Shown piece after piece: positions 22,453-34,938 of a DNA stretch of 64,000 nt. This DNA is from Kordiimonadales bacterium (GTDB lineage Bacteria > Pseudomonadota > Alphaproteobacteria > Sphingomonadales > Kordiimonadaceae): the NCBI GenBank assembly GCA_015485385.1, contig WFTS01000008.1, positions 19,959 through 83,958 on the forward strand, in the 5' to 3' direction. The translations under genes and the position numbers were made by a program. Within the stretch, counting starts at the first letter, position 1, and each line of letters opens with the position of its first letter. The notes below the pieces were generated by a model. The model did not search any database and was not told the DNA's origin. It was given only the letters and a program-made list of their open reading frames with translations.

Positions 22453-24084
22453 ATGACGCGCTATATTTTCATTACTGGTGGTGTGGTTAGTTCACTAGGT
22501 AAAGGCTTACTGTCGGCGTCTCTTGGCGCTTTATTGCAAGCGCGGGGCTATTCCGTAAGGCTTCGCAAACTTGACCCCTATCTGAACGTTGACCCCGGCA
22601 CCATGAGCCCATACCAACACGGTGAAGTTTATGTGACCGATGACGGTGCAGAAACAGACCTTGATTTGGGCCACTATGAGCGCTTTACCGGGGTTTCATC
22701 GCGTCAAAGCGATAATATTACGTCTGGCCGGATTTATCAGACGATCATCCAAAAAGAACGGCGCGGTGATTATTTGGGCGGCACTGTGCAGGTGATCCCT
22801 CATGTGACCGACGCTATCAAAGAATTTACACTTGCCGAGCAAGACGGTATTGATTTTATCCTGTGTGAAGTTGGCGGCACAGCCGGTGACATTGAAGCCA
22901 TGCCTTTTATGGAGGCTTTGCGTCAGTTATCAATAGATTTAGGTCGGGGCCGATCGATCTTCGTGCATTTGACATTGGTGCCGTACCTTGCGGCGGCCGG
23001 TGAGCTGAAGACCAAGCCAACACAGCACAGCGTTCGTGATTTGCGCTCTATCGGTATTCAGCCTGATATACTGGTTTGTCGCTCAGAACATGCGATCCCA
23101 GATTCTGATCGCCGTAAAATGTCGCTTTATTGTAATGTGCCTGAAACCTCGGTGATTTCAGCGCTTGATGTCTCTACCATTTATGAAGTGCCTGTCTCTT
23201 ACCATAAAGAGGGGCTTGATGTTGAGGTGCTGAAGGCCTTTGGTCTTGCGCACTCAAGCGAGCCAGACCTTAGCCAGTGGGAAGATATTATAGACCGCAT
23301 TAAAAACCCTGAAGGTGAGGTTACAATCGCTGTTGTAGGGAAATATACTGGCTTGAAAGACGCCTATAAATCCCTGAATGAAGCCCTTGCTCACGGCGGT
23401 ATAGCCAACAAAGTAAAGGTGAATATCCAGTGGTTTGAAGCCGAGGTGTTTGAACGTGAAGACGCGATTGAGCAGCTTGTTGATGTTGATGCAATCCTTG
23501 TTCCCGGTGGGTTTGGAAAGCGCGGCACCGAAGGGAAAATTGCGGCTGCAAAATTTGCGAGAGAGCGCAGCGTTCCGTATTTTGGCATCTGCCTTGGTAT
23601 GCAAATGGCAACAATTGAAGCCGCTAGAAACCTAGCAGGTGTGTCCGGTGCAGGGTCTACTGAATGTGAAGAACAAACCAACCCGGTCGTAGGCCTGATA
23701 ACCGAGTGGGTGCGCGAGGACGGCAGTGTAGAACAGCGCACAAGCGAAACCGATTTGGGCGGCACGATGCGGCTTGGGGCTTATCCGGCGAAACTTAAAG
23801 ATGGGTCATTGGTCGCAAAAATTTACGGTAAAACTGATATCGAAGAACGTCACCGCCACCGCTATGAGGTGAATATAGGCTATGTGAAACAGCTTGAGGA
23901 GGCTGGCGTTTCTTTTTCAGGCATGTCGCCTGACGGCACTTTACCTGAAATTATGGAACTGCCTGATCATCCGTGGTTTATCGGTGTGCAGTATCACCCT
24001 GAGCTGAAATCCAAGCCATTTCAGGCACATCCTTTGTTCGCCAGCTTCATTGAGGCCGCAATCAAGCAAAGCCGACTGGTCTGA
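22453..24084 (+). CDS. pyrG: CTP synthase
   Basis: [38 protein letters not shown] motifs; first in-frame plausible start 22453. Confidence 0.97.
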   Translation: MTRYIFITGGVVSSLGKGLLSASLGALLQARGYSVRLRKLDPYLNVDPGTMSPYQHGEVYVTDDGAETDLDLGHYERFTGVSSRQSDNITSGRIYQTIIQKERRGDYLGGTVQVIPHVTDAIKEFTLAEQDGIDFILCEVGGTAGDIEAMPFMEALRQLSIDLGRGRSIFVHLTLVPYLAAAGELKTKPTQHSVRDLRSIGIQPDILVCRSEHAIPDSDRRKMSLYCNVPETSVISALDVSTIYEVPVSYHKEGLDVEVLKAFGLAHSSEPDLSQWEDIIDRIKNPEGEVTIAVVGKYTGLKDAYKSLNEALAHGGIANKVKVNIQWFEAEVFEREDAIEQLVDVDAILVPGGFGKRGTEGKIAAAKFARERSVPYFGICLGMQMATIEAARNLAGVSGAGSTECEEQTNPVVGLITEWVREDGSVEQRTSETDLGGTMRLGAYPAKLKDGSLVAKIYGKTDIEERHRHRYEVNIGYVKQLEEAGVSFSGMSPDGTLPEIMELPDHPWFIGVQYHPELKSKPFQAHPLFASFIEAAIKQSRLV

Positions 24085-24123
24085 TACGGTCTGGTCTTTT
24101 TAGCTTTTCTATAAAAAATTACA

Positions 24124-24150
24124 AAAATGGGGGCTTTCGGCCTCCATTTT
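24124..24150. terminator. Terminator hairpin after pyrG
   Basis: AAAATGGGGGC / GCCTCCATTTT arms with 5-nt loop, flanked by A/T runs. Confidence 0.65.
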
Positions 24151-24202
24151 GCATTCTATCTGATAAGCGGTAAAATGTGCCTCTTGTGATAAGGATTAAT
24201 CC

Positions 24203-24994
24203 ATGTTGAAAATAGTTTCCGTCATAGTGGTGATGCTTGCATTTCATTCGGCTTCGTTTGCCGCGACGCCTGAAGAAAAAAAGGCCGAAGTGCTTTTGAA
24301 TGCGCAAGCTTTGGTGGAAAAGTTTGGTGGGTCAAGGGACCCGGCTTCCTTAAAAAGAATTAATAGCCAGATCGAACACAGTTGGGAAAATTATACCAAG
24401 CTTTACGGGACAAGAAACCCGCTTGCCATAAAGCTTGCTTTATTGCGGGCGCGCAGTGCAACGGCTGCAAAACAAAAAAAGCGTGTTGCTGCTAACTGGA
24501 GAACGGCAATCAAATTATTGCCAGTTCGCACTAAGGGCGCCCAGCGTTTGATTTATTATACCCAAGCTGCGAATGCCAGCGCAGATGTGCGAGACTATAA
24601 GGCGGCAGAACAATTTTTTGCTGCGGCTCAAATTTTTGCTGTTGTGCGAGGCAGTAACGCCGATAAATCCCGCCTTTATTTGCGACTTCAAGAGCTTAAA
24701 ACCGCAGGTGACGGGATGGAATGGCGCCGCTTGAACGATTCACTCTTGGATATGCGCAAATTTTCTGAGAATTTTGTTATGTGGTCTATCCCACGTTTGG
24801 ATGCCTTGCTTGGCGAAGCGGAAATACGTTTGGTGAGACAGCCAAATGACGACAAAGACAAGCGTATGATGCTTGGGGATTTAAAAGCCCGTATTCAATT
24901 GGTGCAAAAAGGCATGAACGGATCAGTGCCTCCTATTCAGGTTGATCGTATTCGCACGCTTTTTTATGCTCTTGAAGATAATTTTGGCCTTTAA
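24203..24994 (+). CDS. Secreted alpha-helical protein of unknown function
   Basis: Signal peptide (MLKIVSVIVVMLAFHSASFAA); Ala/Leu/Lys-rich TPR-like helical body; no recognised family motif. Confidence 0.65.
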   Translation: MLKIVSVIVVMLAFHSASFAATPEEKKAEVLLNAQALVEKFGGSRDPASLKRINSQIEHSWENYTKLYGTRNPLAIKLALLRARSATAAKQKKRVAANWRTAIKLLPVRTKGAQRLIYYTQAANASADVRDYKAAEQFFAAAQIFAVVRGSNADKSRLYLRLQELKTAGDGMEWRRLNDSLLDMRKFSENFVMWSIPRLDALLGEAEIRLVRQPNDDKDKRMMLGDLKARIQLVQKGMNGSVPPIQVDRIRTLFYALEDNFGL

Positions 24995-25095
24995 GGCGCG
25001 GCGATACCATAAGAATATTTCCTGATATACTATATATTTATTCCATCCTTAGAGCCTTGCAGCCAAGCTGTGAAAACGGTATGTAGACTGCTTGA

Positions 25096-26403
<1,308 letters not shown>

Positions 26404-26452
26404 CAGGTAATAGGGCAGGATATAGGCTGCGGACGTAGCCGGAAACACATGG

Positions 26453-26491
26453 TAGGGGTTTTAGCCGAATCGCGCTGAAATCCCTATTTTT
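26453..26491 (+). terminator. Rho-independent terminator after eno
   Basis: TAGGGGTTTTAGC - cgaatcgc - GCTGAAATCCCTA, 13-bp RNA stem with two G-U pairs, then TTTTT. Confidence 0.85.
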
Positions 26492-26551
26492 GTGAGAAAA
26501 CACATCAGTTTGCACTTGCATTGCCGATTCGATTATGAAATGATTCGAATC

Positions 26552-26863
26552 ATGAACGGAGTCGCAAACATATCTCGCAATGTCGCGCAAGCATGGCTGA
26601 CAGGTGTTTGGCTGTTTTTGATCGTTTATTTTGCCGCTTTTGCCTTTCAGGGCAATAGCAGTGTGTTTGTGCGTGATGCTCTGATCGCCCAGCAGGCTGT
26701 GCTTGAAGCTGAGGCAGAGCAAGTGGCTGCAAATCGTCAAATCCTTGAAAACAAAGTCAAAAACATGGGCGGCAAGACCATTGACCCTGATTTGCTTGAA
26801 GAACTTGTGCGGAGCAAGTTGGGTTTTGCACACCCTGATGAGATTGTGGTCTTTCTAAATTAA
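26552..26863 (+). CDS. ftsB: Septum formation initiator FtsB/DivIC family protein (start uncertain; ORF opens at 26492)
   Basis: Short single-TM protein with coiled coil (LEAEAEQVAANRQILENKVKNM) and C-terminal LGFAHPDEIVVFLN; between eno and pdhA. Confidence 0.82.
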   Translation: MNGVANISRNVAQAWLTGVWLFLIVYFAAFAFQGNSSVFVRDALIAQQAVLEAEAEQVAANRQILENKVKNMGGKTIDPDLLEELVRSKLGFAHPDEIVVFLN

Positions 26864-27021
26864 TGCTTTTGATTAGTTAACTATAAATCAGTTAATCTAA
26901 TTTTTTCTATATTTTTCAATATGTTAAATGTGGTTGCCAAAGCCCCTAAAGCGCTGTATCCATAGCAGAACGTTCCACATGTTTTGGGCACTCTGCTCAC
27001 ACCTTTTTTCGGAAGGCTGAT

Positions 27022-28053
27022 ATGGCACCTAAGAAATCGACAAAAAAGCCAGCTGCGTCCCCCAGACGTCGCTCGACTAAGCCCGCACTCTATAAAGCAG
27101 CTGATGATGAGTTGATTAGCTTTTATCAGCAGATGCTTCTTATCCGCCGTTTTGAGGAAAAAGCCGGGCAAATGTACGGCATGGGTTTGATCGGCGGCTT
27201 TTGCCATTTGTATATCGGACAAGAAGCCGTCGTTGTTGGAATTCAGACAGCTTTGAAGGATGGGGATAGCGTTATCACTGGCTACCGCGAGCATGGCCAT
27301 ATGCTAGTGGGCGGCACGGACCCTAAGGCCGTCATGGCAGAACTGACAGGCCGTAGTGGTGGCTGCTCTAGTGGCAAAGGCGGCTCGATGCACATGTTTA
27401 ATCCGGAGAAAGGCTTTTACGGCGGGCACGGTATTGTTGGCGCGCAGGTTTCTTTGGGGACAGGCCTTGGTTTTGCTGCGAAATACCGCAAAACAGACAA
27501 TGTATCTGTGGCCTATTTCGGGGACGGGGCCTCTAATCAGGGCCAAGTTTACGAAAGCTTTAACATGGCGCAAATCTGGGATTTACCGGTGGTCTATATC
27601 ATCGAAAACAACCAATATGCCATGGGGACTTCGGTTAAACGCGCTAGCTCGGAAATTGAGTTATGCCGCAGGGGTGAAAGCTTTCGTATCCCAGGTGAGC
27701 AAGTGGACGGCATGAATGTTCTGGCTGTGCGCGCTGCGATGGATAAAGCCGTCAAATACTGCCGTGATGGGAAGGGGCCCTATATTTTAGAGATGAAAAC
27801 ATATCGCTACCGTGGTCATTCTATGTCTGATCCAGCGAAATATCGCTCTAAGGAAGAAGTCCAAAAAATGCGGTCCGAGCATGATGCTATTGATCAGATC
27901 AAGGCTGTCATTCTTGATCGTGGCTTGATGGACGAAGCTGATCTAAAGGCGGCTGATAAAGCTATTAAAAGCAGAGTAGCAGACGCAGCGTCTTATGCTC
28001 AGGAGTGCCCGGAACCGGCGCTTTCTGAATTATATACCAATGTGTTGGCATAA
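27022..28053 (+). CDS. pdhA: Pyruvate dehydrogenase E1 component alpha subunit
   Basis: [51 protein letters not shown] motifs. Confidence 0.96.
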   Translation: MAPKKSTKKPAASPRRRSTKPALYKAADDELISFYQQMLLIRRFEEKAGQMYGMGLIGGFCHLYIGQEAVVVGIQTALKDGDSVITGYREHGHMLVGGTDPKAVMAELTGRSGGCSSGKGGSMHMFNPEKGFYGGHGIVGAQVSLGTGLGFAAKYRKTDNVSVAYFGDGASNQGQVYESFNMAQIWDLPVVYIIENNQYAMGTSVKRASSEIELCRRGESFRIPGEQVDGMNVLAVRAAMDKAVKYCRDGKGPYILEMKTYRYRGHSMSDPAKYRSKEEVQKMRSEHDAIDQIKAVILDRGLMDEADLKAADKAIKSRVADAASYAQECPEPALSELYTNVLA

Positions 28054-28067
28054 AGGGTGATTTGAAG

Positions 28068-29462
28068 ATGGCTATTGAAATAAACATGCCCGCACTGTCG
28101 CCGACGATGGAAAAAGGCACTTTGGCAAAATGGATGGTCAAAGAGGGTGATACGGTTGAAAGCGGTGATGTTATCGCTGAAATTGAAACGGACAAGGCTA
28201 CGATGGAAGTCGAGGCTGTGGACGAGGGAACGATTACACAAATCCTTGTAGCGGAAGGCACCGAAGATGTGCCTGTCGGTCAGGTTATTGCGATTTTAGT
28301 TGAGGAAGGTGAAGAAGCAGAGGCTTCGCCTGACGCTTTACCTGAGCCAACAAAGCCTGTGGTAGAGACAAAAGCATCTGCACCAGCTGATGTGCCAGCT
28401 CAGGATGTCTTTGTTGAACCAAGCGCCCCTGTGGTGGCCGTTACTCTGGCTGATCCTGCGGTTCCGCAAGGCACGGAAATGACCAATCTAACTGTGCGCG
28501 AGGCCTTGCGCGATGCGATGGCTGAAGAATTACGCCGTGATCCAGATGTGTTTGTCATGGGCGAAGAAGTGGGCGAGTATCAAGGTGCTTATAAGGTAAC
28601 GCAGGGTTTACTGGATGAATTCGGGCCAGACCGTATCATTGATACACCGATTACCGAGCACGGCTTTGCTGGACTTGGCGCGGGAGCGGCCTTTGCCGGT
28701 CTGAAACCTGTTATTGAATTTATGACGTTCAATTTCGCCATGCAGGCGATCGACCATATCATCAATTCAGCGGCCAAAAGCCGCTATATGTCTGGCGGCC
28801 TTGTTTCCTGCCCGATTGTATTTCGTGGCCCGAACGGTGCGGCATCACGGGTTGGCGCGCAGCATAGCCAAAACTATGCTGCATGGTACGCTAACGTGCC
28901 GGGCTTGAAGGTTATCGCACCTTACGATGCGGCTGATTGTAAAGGCCTTCTGAAAGCTGCGATCCTTGATCCCAACCCAGTGGTGTTCCTCGAGAACGAG
29001 CTGATGTACGGCGAAAGCTTTGATGTACCTGTGCTGGATGATTATGTGCTGCCGATCGGCAAAGCCAGAATTTTCCGCGAAGGCAGCGATGTGACGCTGG
29101 TATCTTATTCAATCACAGTTGGGGAAGCCCTAAAAGCCGCCGATATGCTGGCAGAGCAGGACATTAGCGCCGAAGTGATTGATCTGCGCACTATTCGTCC
29201 ACTGGATATTGAAACAGTGATTGAAAGCGTCAAGAAAACCAACCGCTGCGTTATCGCCGAAGAAGGCTGGCCGCAGTGTTCTGTTGCTAGCGATATTTCA
29301 GCGCAATTGATGGAAAAAGCGTTTGATTATCTGGATGCGCCGGTAACGCGCGTGAACAGTGTCGATGTACCGCTTCCGTATGCAGATAATCTTGAAAAAG
29401 CTGCCGTTGTAAATGCAGATAAAATTGTAACAGCTGTTAAAGCGGTTTGTTACTCTGAGTAA
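28068..29462 (+). CDS. pdhB: Pyruvate dehydrogenase E1 component beta subunit with N-terminal lipoyl domain
   Basis: Lipoyl motif [15 protein letters not shown] followed by transketolase-type E1 beta domain. Confidence 0.96.
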   Translation: MAIEINMPALSPTMEKGTLAKWMVKEGDTVESGDVIAEIETDKATMEVEAVDEGTITQILVAEGTEDVPVGQVIAILVEEGEEAEASPDALPEPTKPVVETKASAPADVPAQDVFVEPSAPVVAVTLADPAVPQGTEMTNLTVREALRDAMAEELRRDPDVFVMGEEVGEYQGAYKVTQGLLDEFGPDRIIDTPITEHGFAGLGAGAAFAGLKPVIEFMTFNFAMQAIDHIINSAAKSRYMSGGLVSCPIVFRGPNGAASRVGAQHSQNYAAWYANVPGLKVIAPYDAADCKGLLKAAILDPNPVVFLENELMYGESFDVPVLDDYVLPIGKARIFREGSDVTLVSYSITVGEALKAADMLAEQDISAEVIDLRTIRPLDIETVIESVKKTNRCVIAEEGWPQCSVASDISAQLMEKAFDYLDAPVTRVNSVDVPLPYADNLEKAAVVNADKIVTAVKAVCYSE

Positions 29463-29573
29463 AGGAACCGTTATTAGACGTAGCGATCGCTATTCCTATT
29501 ATTCTATTTCTTTTGCATGTTGTTATTACAGAATATTTTTAAAATTTGGCACGGCCAAGAAAAGGGTCTTTCA

Positions 29574-30920
29574 ATGTCTATCGAAATTTTTATGCCCGCG
29601 CTTTCTCCGACAATGGAAAAAGGTACGCTTGCGAAATGGCTCGTTAAAGAGGGCGACAGTGTTGAAAACGGTGATGTGATCGCCGAGATTGAAACTGACA
29701 AAGCCACGATGGAAGTTGAAAGCATCGATGACGGCATTGTTGCCAAAATCTTTGTTGCTGAGGGCAGCGAAGATGTACCAGTAGGTGCTATCATCGCAGT
29801 TCTCGCTGAAGATGATGAGGATGTGGCTGATGTAGCCGCGCGTGCTAATGCACCAAAGGAAGCCGCAGCATCCGCTTCACAGGCGGTTGAGGCCGAACCC
29901 GTTGCTGATACTGCGACACCCGTAGCTGAGGCTGCACCCGCGCCAGTGGTTTCGTCCGCCGCAGTGGCTCCAACAACCGCTGGTCAGCGCATCAAGGCCT
30001 CGCCGCTTGCAAAGCGTATTGCGAAGCAGGCAGGGCTTGATTTAAGAACGATCACCGGGTCTGGCCCGCACGGACGCATTGTGAAACGTGATGTTGAAGG
30101 CGTAAGCGCACCGGCACCGTCTCTTGCTAGTTCTGCAGCACTTGCGAGCCCTACGGCCAAGGCTCCTGTAACCGCGCCGTCCGTCTCTGCCGCACCAGCC
30201 GCAGCACCAACTTACGGCCCGCATGATGATATTCCGTTCCGGGAAGAGCGCCTCTCTGGTATGCGCAAGGTCATAGCCAAACGCCTGACAGAATCTAAAA
30301 CTACTGTACCGCATTTCTACTTAACCATAGACTGCGAACTGGATGCATTATTGGCTCAGCGTAAGATACTCAATGCTAAATTAGCGGAAAGTGGCGGGAA
30401 GCTCTCGGTAAATGATTTCATCATCCGAGCCTCTGCTTTGGCGCTCAAAAAAGTGCCCGCAGCCAACGTTCAGTATGCCGGAGACAAAATCTATTGGTAT
30501 GAACGTGCCGATATTTCCGTTGCGGTTGCTATTAAAGGTGGTTTGGTTACGCCTGTGGTGCGTGGTGCTGATGCTAAGGGCCTTGCAGAGATTGCAGCGG
30601 AAGTGAAAACATTGGCAGGGAAAGCCCGTGACGGCAAACTAATGCCCGAAGATTATGCTGGTGGCACATTCTCGATCTCGAACCTTGGCATGTACGGAAT
30701 CAAAGAATTCAGCGCGGTTATCAACCCACCGCAAGGGGCGATTTTAGCCATCGGCGCAGGTGAACAGCGCCCTGTCGTCAAAGACGGCGCGCTAGCCGTG
30801 GCGACTGTGATGGGCTGCACGCTATCGTGCGATCACAGGGCCATTGACGGGGCTGTTGGCGCTGAATTTTTGCAGGCCTTTAAAGGCTTTATCGAAGATC
30901 CACTGACCATGTTGCTCTGA
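29574..30920 (+). CDS. pdhC: Dihydrolipoamide acetyltransferase (E2)
   Basis: Lipoyl domain [11 protein letters not shown], peripheral-subunit-binding domain, C-terminal catalytic [16 protein letters not shown]. Confidence 0.96.
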   Translation: MSIEIFMPALSPTMEKGTLAKWLVKEGDSVENGDVIAEIETDKATMEVESIDDGIVAKIFVAEGSEDVPVGAIIAVLAEDDEDVADVAARANAPKEAAASASQAVEAEPVADTATPVAEAAPAPVVSSAAVAPTTAGQRIKASPLAKRIAKQAGLDLRTITGSGPHGRIVKRDVEGVSAPAPSLASSAALASPTAKAPVTAPSVSAAPAAAPTYGPHDDIPFREERLSGMRKVIAKRLTESKTTVPHFYLTIDCELDALLAQRKILNAKLAESGGKLSVNDFIIRASALALKKVPAANVQYAGDKIYWYERADISVAVAIKGGLVTPVVRGADAKGLAEIAAEVKTLAGKARDGKLMPEDYAGGTFSISNLGMYGIKEFSAVINPPQGAILAIGAGEQRPVVKDGALAVATVMGCTLSCDHRAIDGAVGAEFLQAFKGFIEDPLTMLL

Positions 30921-30976
30921 AAAACAGATACCGGTTGCACATTTAGCCCCATTTGAAGATTGCAGGATAATATATT

Positions 30977-32374
30977 ATGAGCACAGCATTTGACCTTATC
31001 ATTGTCGGTGGCGGTCCGGGCGGGTATGTCGCCGCTATCCGCGCTTCACAGCTTGGTATGAAAGTGGCCTGCGTTGAACGGGAATTGCTTGGTGGTATTT
31101 GTTTGAATTGGGGCTGTATTCCGACCAAGGCGCTGTTGCGCTCTGCCGAGGTTTATCACCTTGCGAAAAATGCTGCGAGTTTTGGCCTTAAAATACCCAC
31201 CGTTGAGTATGATTTGGACGCAATTGTAAAGCGCAGCAGGGGCGTTGCTGCTCAGATGAATGGCGGCATTGGTATGCTCTTCAAAAAGAATAAAGTTACC
31301 CACATTGAGGGCTCTGCGAAAATAAGCGGTAAAGGAAAGATAACCGTCACTGACAAGGACGGCAAAACCTCTGACTTTACAGCTGATAATATCATGATCG
31401 CAACAGGGGCCCGCGCGCGCGAACTTCCGCACTTGAAGGCTGACGGTAAACTGGTTTGGACGTATAGGCACGCTCTGGCCCCTAATGTCATGCCAAAGAA
31501 ACTGCTGGTGATAGGCTCTGGCGCTATCGGGATCGAATTCGCGAGCTTTTTTAACGAGCTAGGGTCCGATGTGACGGTCGTAGAAATGATGGACCGAGTT
31601 TTGCCTGTAGAAGATGAAGACATTTCGAAGTTCGCTGCTAAGTCTTTTAAAAAGCAAGGGCTTACACTGAAAACAAATGCATCGGTTACGGAATTACGGC
31701 ACGGCAAGAATACTGTCACATGTGTTGTTGAACAAAAGGGAAAACGCGAAGAAATTACCGTTGACCGCGTTATTATGGCGATCGGCATCACTGGCAATAC
31801 CGAAAATATAGGGCTAGAAGCCGCCGGTGTAAAAACAGACCGAGGCCATATTGTAACCGATGAATGGGGCTTTACCGGCATTGACGGTATTTGGGCTATT
31901 GGCGATGTTACTGGCCCACCGTGGCTTGCACACAAAGCTTCCCATGAAGGTGTTATCGCGGTTGAAAAAATCGCAGGGCTGAAGGATCTGCACCCGATGG
32001 ACAAGGGCAACATACCGGGATGTACATATTGTCGCCCGCAAGTGGCCTCTGTTGGCTTAACCGAAGCCAAAGCCATTGAACAAGGACACGAAGTTCGTGT
32101 CGGCAAGTTCCCCTTCATTGGGAATGGCAAAGCCGTTGCCCTTGGAGAGGCCGAAGGCATGGTTAAAACTGTGTTTGATAAGAAAACAGGCGAGTTGCTG
32201 GGTGCTCATATGGTGGGTGCCGAAGTGACAGAGATGATCCAAGGCTATACGTTAGGGCGCACCCTTGAAACAACAGAGCAAGAATTGATGCACACTGTTT
32301 TCCCACACCCTACACTTTCTGAAATGATGCACGAAAGTGTTTTGGATGCTTACGGCAAAGCTATTCACATATAG
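30977..32374 (+). CDS. lpdA: Dihydrolipoamide dehydrogenase (E3)
   Basis: GGGPGGYVAAIRASQLG, GGICLNWGCIPTKALL, HPTLSEMMHE motifs. Confidence 0.96.
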   Translation: MSTAFDLIIVGGGPGGYVAAIRASQLGMKVACVERELLGGICLNWGCIPTKALLRSAEVYHLAKNAASFGLKIPTVEYDLDAIVKRSRGVAAQMNGGIGMLFKKNKVTHIEGSAKISGKGKITVTDKDGKTSDFTADNIMIATGARARELPHLKADGKLVWTYRHALAPNVMPKKLLVIGSGAIGIEFASFFNELGSDVTVVEMMDRVLPVEDEDISKFAAKSFKKQGLTLKTNASVTELRHGKNTVTCVVEQKGKREEITVDRVIMAIGITGNTENIGLEAAGVKTDRGHIVTDEWGFTGIDGIWAIGDVTGPPWLAHKASHEGVIAVEKIAGLKDLHPMDKGNIPGCTYCRPQVASVGLTEAKAIEQGHEVRVGKFPFIGNGKAVALGEAEGMVKTVFDKKTGELLGAHMVGAEVTEMIQGYTLGRTLETTEQELMHTVFPHPTLSEMMHESVLDAYGKAIHI

Positions 32375-32433
32375 CTTTGCAAACACTATATGCTAGAGCC
32401 CGGTGTGGGCTTCAATGAATTGAATGTAGGATT

Positions 32434-33351
32434 ATGAACAAAGTGGAAAAATCACTACAAGTTCAGCGCAAGCCAAGCTGGATAAGGGTTAAAGCCCCGA
32501 TTAGTAAAGAATATGGTGTAACAAGAAAGCTTATGCGCGACAAAGGCTTGCACACTGTATGCGAGGAAGCTGCCTGCCCGAATATTGGCGAATGTTGGTC
32601 AAAAAAGCACGCGACAGTGATGATCTTAGGGGATACATGCACACGCGCCTGCGCTTTTTGTAATATCAAAACCGGCCGCCCTTTGGCTGTTGACCCTCTA
32701 GAGCCGATGAATACCGCACATGCTTGTGCAGGGATGGGGCTAAAGCATATTGTTATCACGTCGGTTGACCGGGATGATCTGGACGACGGCGGCGCGGATC
32801 AGTTTATCAAGGTGATCAAAGCCATTCGTGAGGTTAGTCCAGAAACAACTATTGAAATTCTGACACCTGACTTTAGAAACAAACCCGGTTCCATTGAAAA
32901 GGTTGCGGAGGCCAGACCCGACGTCTTTAATCATAATCTGGAGACGGTTCCGCGCCTTTATCCTAAAATCCGTCCGGGTGCGCGCTATTATCAATCTCTG
33001 CGACTTTTGGACACTGTAAAGCGCGTTGATCCAAGCATTTTCACCAAATCAGGCATTATGGTTGGCTTCGGTGAGGCGCGTCTTGAAATTAGTCAGGTTA
33101 TGGATGATATGCGTATGGCTGACATTGATTTTATGACGATCGGGCAGTATTTGCAGCCAACCCCGCGCCACGCACGCGTTGAACGCTTTGCCACACCTGA
33201 CGAATTTAAAACCTACGAGCGTATGGGCAAAGGCAAGGGCTTTTTGCAAATATCGGCGTCTCCATTGACGCGGTCGAGCTACCATGCGGGGGATGATTTT
33301 GCTAAATTGCGGGCCGCACGTGAAAAGAAAAACAAAGCATCACAAAAATAG
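32434..33351 (+). CDS. lipA: Lipoyl synthase
   Basis: [13 protein letters not shown] and radical-SAM [13 protein letters not shown] motifs. Confidence 0.97.
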   Translation: MNKVEKSLQVQRKPSWIRVKAPISKEYGVTRKLMRDKGLHTVCEEAACPNIGECWSKKHATVMILGDTCTRACAFCNIKTGRPLAVDPLEPMNTAHACAGMGLKHIVITSVDRDDLDDGGADQFIKVIKAIREVSPETTIEILTPDFRNKPGSIEKVAEARPDVFNHNLETVPRLYPKIRPGARYYQSLRLLDTVKRVDPSIFTKSGIMVGFGEARLEISQVMDDMRMADIDFMTIGQYLQPTPRHARVERFATPDEFKTYERMGKGKGFLQISASPLTRSSYHAGDDFAKLRAAREKKNKASQK

Positions 33352-33382
33352 TAGCTAGAGCGACTGAAGGGCCTCACTGGAC

Positions 33383-33823
33383 GTGCATAAATTTTCAGAG
33401 AAAAAAGCTTTTCCCTACAGCGCAGAACAAGTTTTTGATCTGGTTGCTGATGTTGGCAAATATCCAGAGTTTTTACCGTGGTGCGTTGGCGCTCGGATTA
33501 AAAACCGTGTGGATACTGGCTTTGACGCTGATGTTCTGATCGGCTTTAAGCTATTTCGAGAGACCTTTACATCGAGGGTGCGGCTAAACAAAGGTCGTTC
33601 AGTTGATGTGGACTATATCAAAGGCCCGATGAAACGCCTTTATAATCACTGGATATTTGAAGATCAGCCGGATGGCGGTTGCCTTGTCGATTTTGAAGTC
33701 GATTTCGAGTTTAAAAGTAAGATGCTTGAAGACATGATTGGCCCATTATTTGAAAAGGCTTGCCATAAAATGATGGCAGCTTTTGAGGATAGGGCAGAAT
33801 GTCTTTATGGATCAAAGCGCTAG
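33383..33823 (+). CDS. COQ10/RatA family START-like protein
   Basis: FPYSAEQVFDLVADVGKYPEFLPWC and DFEFKSKMLEDMIGPLF motifs. Confidence 0.9.
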   Translation: MHKFSEKKAFPYSAEQVFDLVADVGKYPEFLPWCVGARIKNRVDTGFDADVLIGFKLFRETFTSRVRLNKGRSVDVDYIKGPMKRLYNHWIFEDQPDGGCLVDFEVDFEFKSKMLEDMIGPLFEKACHKMMAAFEDRAECLYGSKR

Positions 33824-34317
33824 GAGGCAATTGCCTCTAACATCAAAGACAGGGCCGTTGTAACGGCTTGTTCTCGAACGGTGTCGCGGTCCATGTCTAA
33901 GAAAGTCTTTTTAACGGCAATCGGTGCGTCGCCAAGTTGTGCGATACCAAAGAAAACCGTGCCGACAGGTTTTTCATCACTGCCGCCGCCCGGTCCTGCA
34001 ATACCGCTGATGGAGACAGCAATATCTGCCCTAGAGTTGGCAAGCGCACCGTATGCCATTTCTTTGACAATGCCTTCAGAGACAGCCCCCAAGCGATCCA
34101 GGGATTTGGCGCTGACGCCCAGCATGTCTTGTTTTGCTTCATTTGTATAGGTAACAAAGCCACAGTCAACCACGTCTGAGGCTCCGGCAATGCTGGTTAG
34201 GGCCGAGGCCACCAAGCCGCCTGTGCACGATTCTGCTGTGGCTATCATAAACCCACGTTGCCGTGCAGCCTCAAGCAAACTTCCTGCTAGTAAAGTGATG
34301 TCGTCACTGAATTTCAT
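33820..34317 (-). CDS. CinA C-terminal domain / PncC nicotinamide-nucleotide amidase
   Basis: ATAESCTGGLVASALTSIAGAS and GIAGPGGGSDEKPVGTV motifs; stand-alone C-terminal domain. Confidence 0.9.
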   Translation of the reverse strand: MKFSDDITLLAGSLLEAARQRGFMIATAESCTGGLVASALTSIAGASDVVDCGFVTYTNEAKQDMLGVSAKSLDRLGAVSEGIVKEMAYGALANSRADIAVSISGIAGPGGGSDEKPVGTVFFGIAQLGDAPIAVKKTFLDMDRDTVREQAVTTALSLMLEAIAS

Positions 34318-34374
34318 GGTTAAAACTAGTGCAACTATGACAAAAGCTGCAAGTTTTTTCGCATCAACAGGCTG

Positions 34375-34878
34375 CTACGGCACATACTGTATGTATATGA
34401 GCAGTAAAATTGCAGCAAAAATGCCTGCGACGAGATCATCGACCATCACACCCAATCCACCAGATAGATGTTTGTCAATGAAGCCTATCGGCCACGGTTT
34501 TATAATGTCAAACACTCTGAACAGGGCGAAGCTGAGTATAATTTCACCAAATCCGTAAGGAAAGAATGCAAGCGGCAGCACCGCTAGCCATTGCCCTGCG
34601 ACCTCGTCAATGACAATTTCTGGGGCGTCATGAATGCCAGAGGCTTTTTCAATTGATCCGATAGCAGCGATCGATATGAGGCTAACAAATACGGCGCCAA
34701 AAAACAGCGACCATGCCGCAAAGGGAAGTTGCAAAAGCGCTACGGCTAAACCGATGCCGAGCAATGATCCCCATGTACCAGGGGCAGGGCGCAACAAGCC
34801 GGCCCCAAATCCAACCGACCACCAAAATGCGAGGCTTTTATGGCGGCCTTCCCAGTTCTTTATAGATTGTTTTGCCAC
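34375..34878 (-). CDS. pgpA: Phosphatidylglycerophosphatase A
   Basis: GLLRPAPGTWGSL, VIDEVAGQWLA, FRVFDIIKPWPI motifs. Confidence 0.92.
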   Translation of the reverse strand: MAKQSIKNWEGRHKSLAFWWSVGFGAGLLRPAPGTWGSLLGIGLAVALLQLPFAAWSLFFGAVFVSLISIAAIGSIEKASGIHDAPEIVIDEVAGQWLAVLPLAFFPYGFGEIILSFALFRVFDIIKPWPIGFIDKHLSGGLGVMVDDLVAGIFAAILLLIYIQYVP

Positions 34879-34938
34879 GGGTGGCTCCCTCGATCTGCGT
34901 TGAACGATCTTTGCTATGCGTTGAACTATATTTTTTAG

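Noticed and set aside
31252-32160. 302-aa minus-strand ORF
   Set aside because: Antisense to lpdA, low-complexity Ser/Pro-rich product, typical shadow ORF of a conserved gene.
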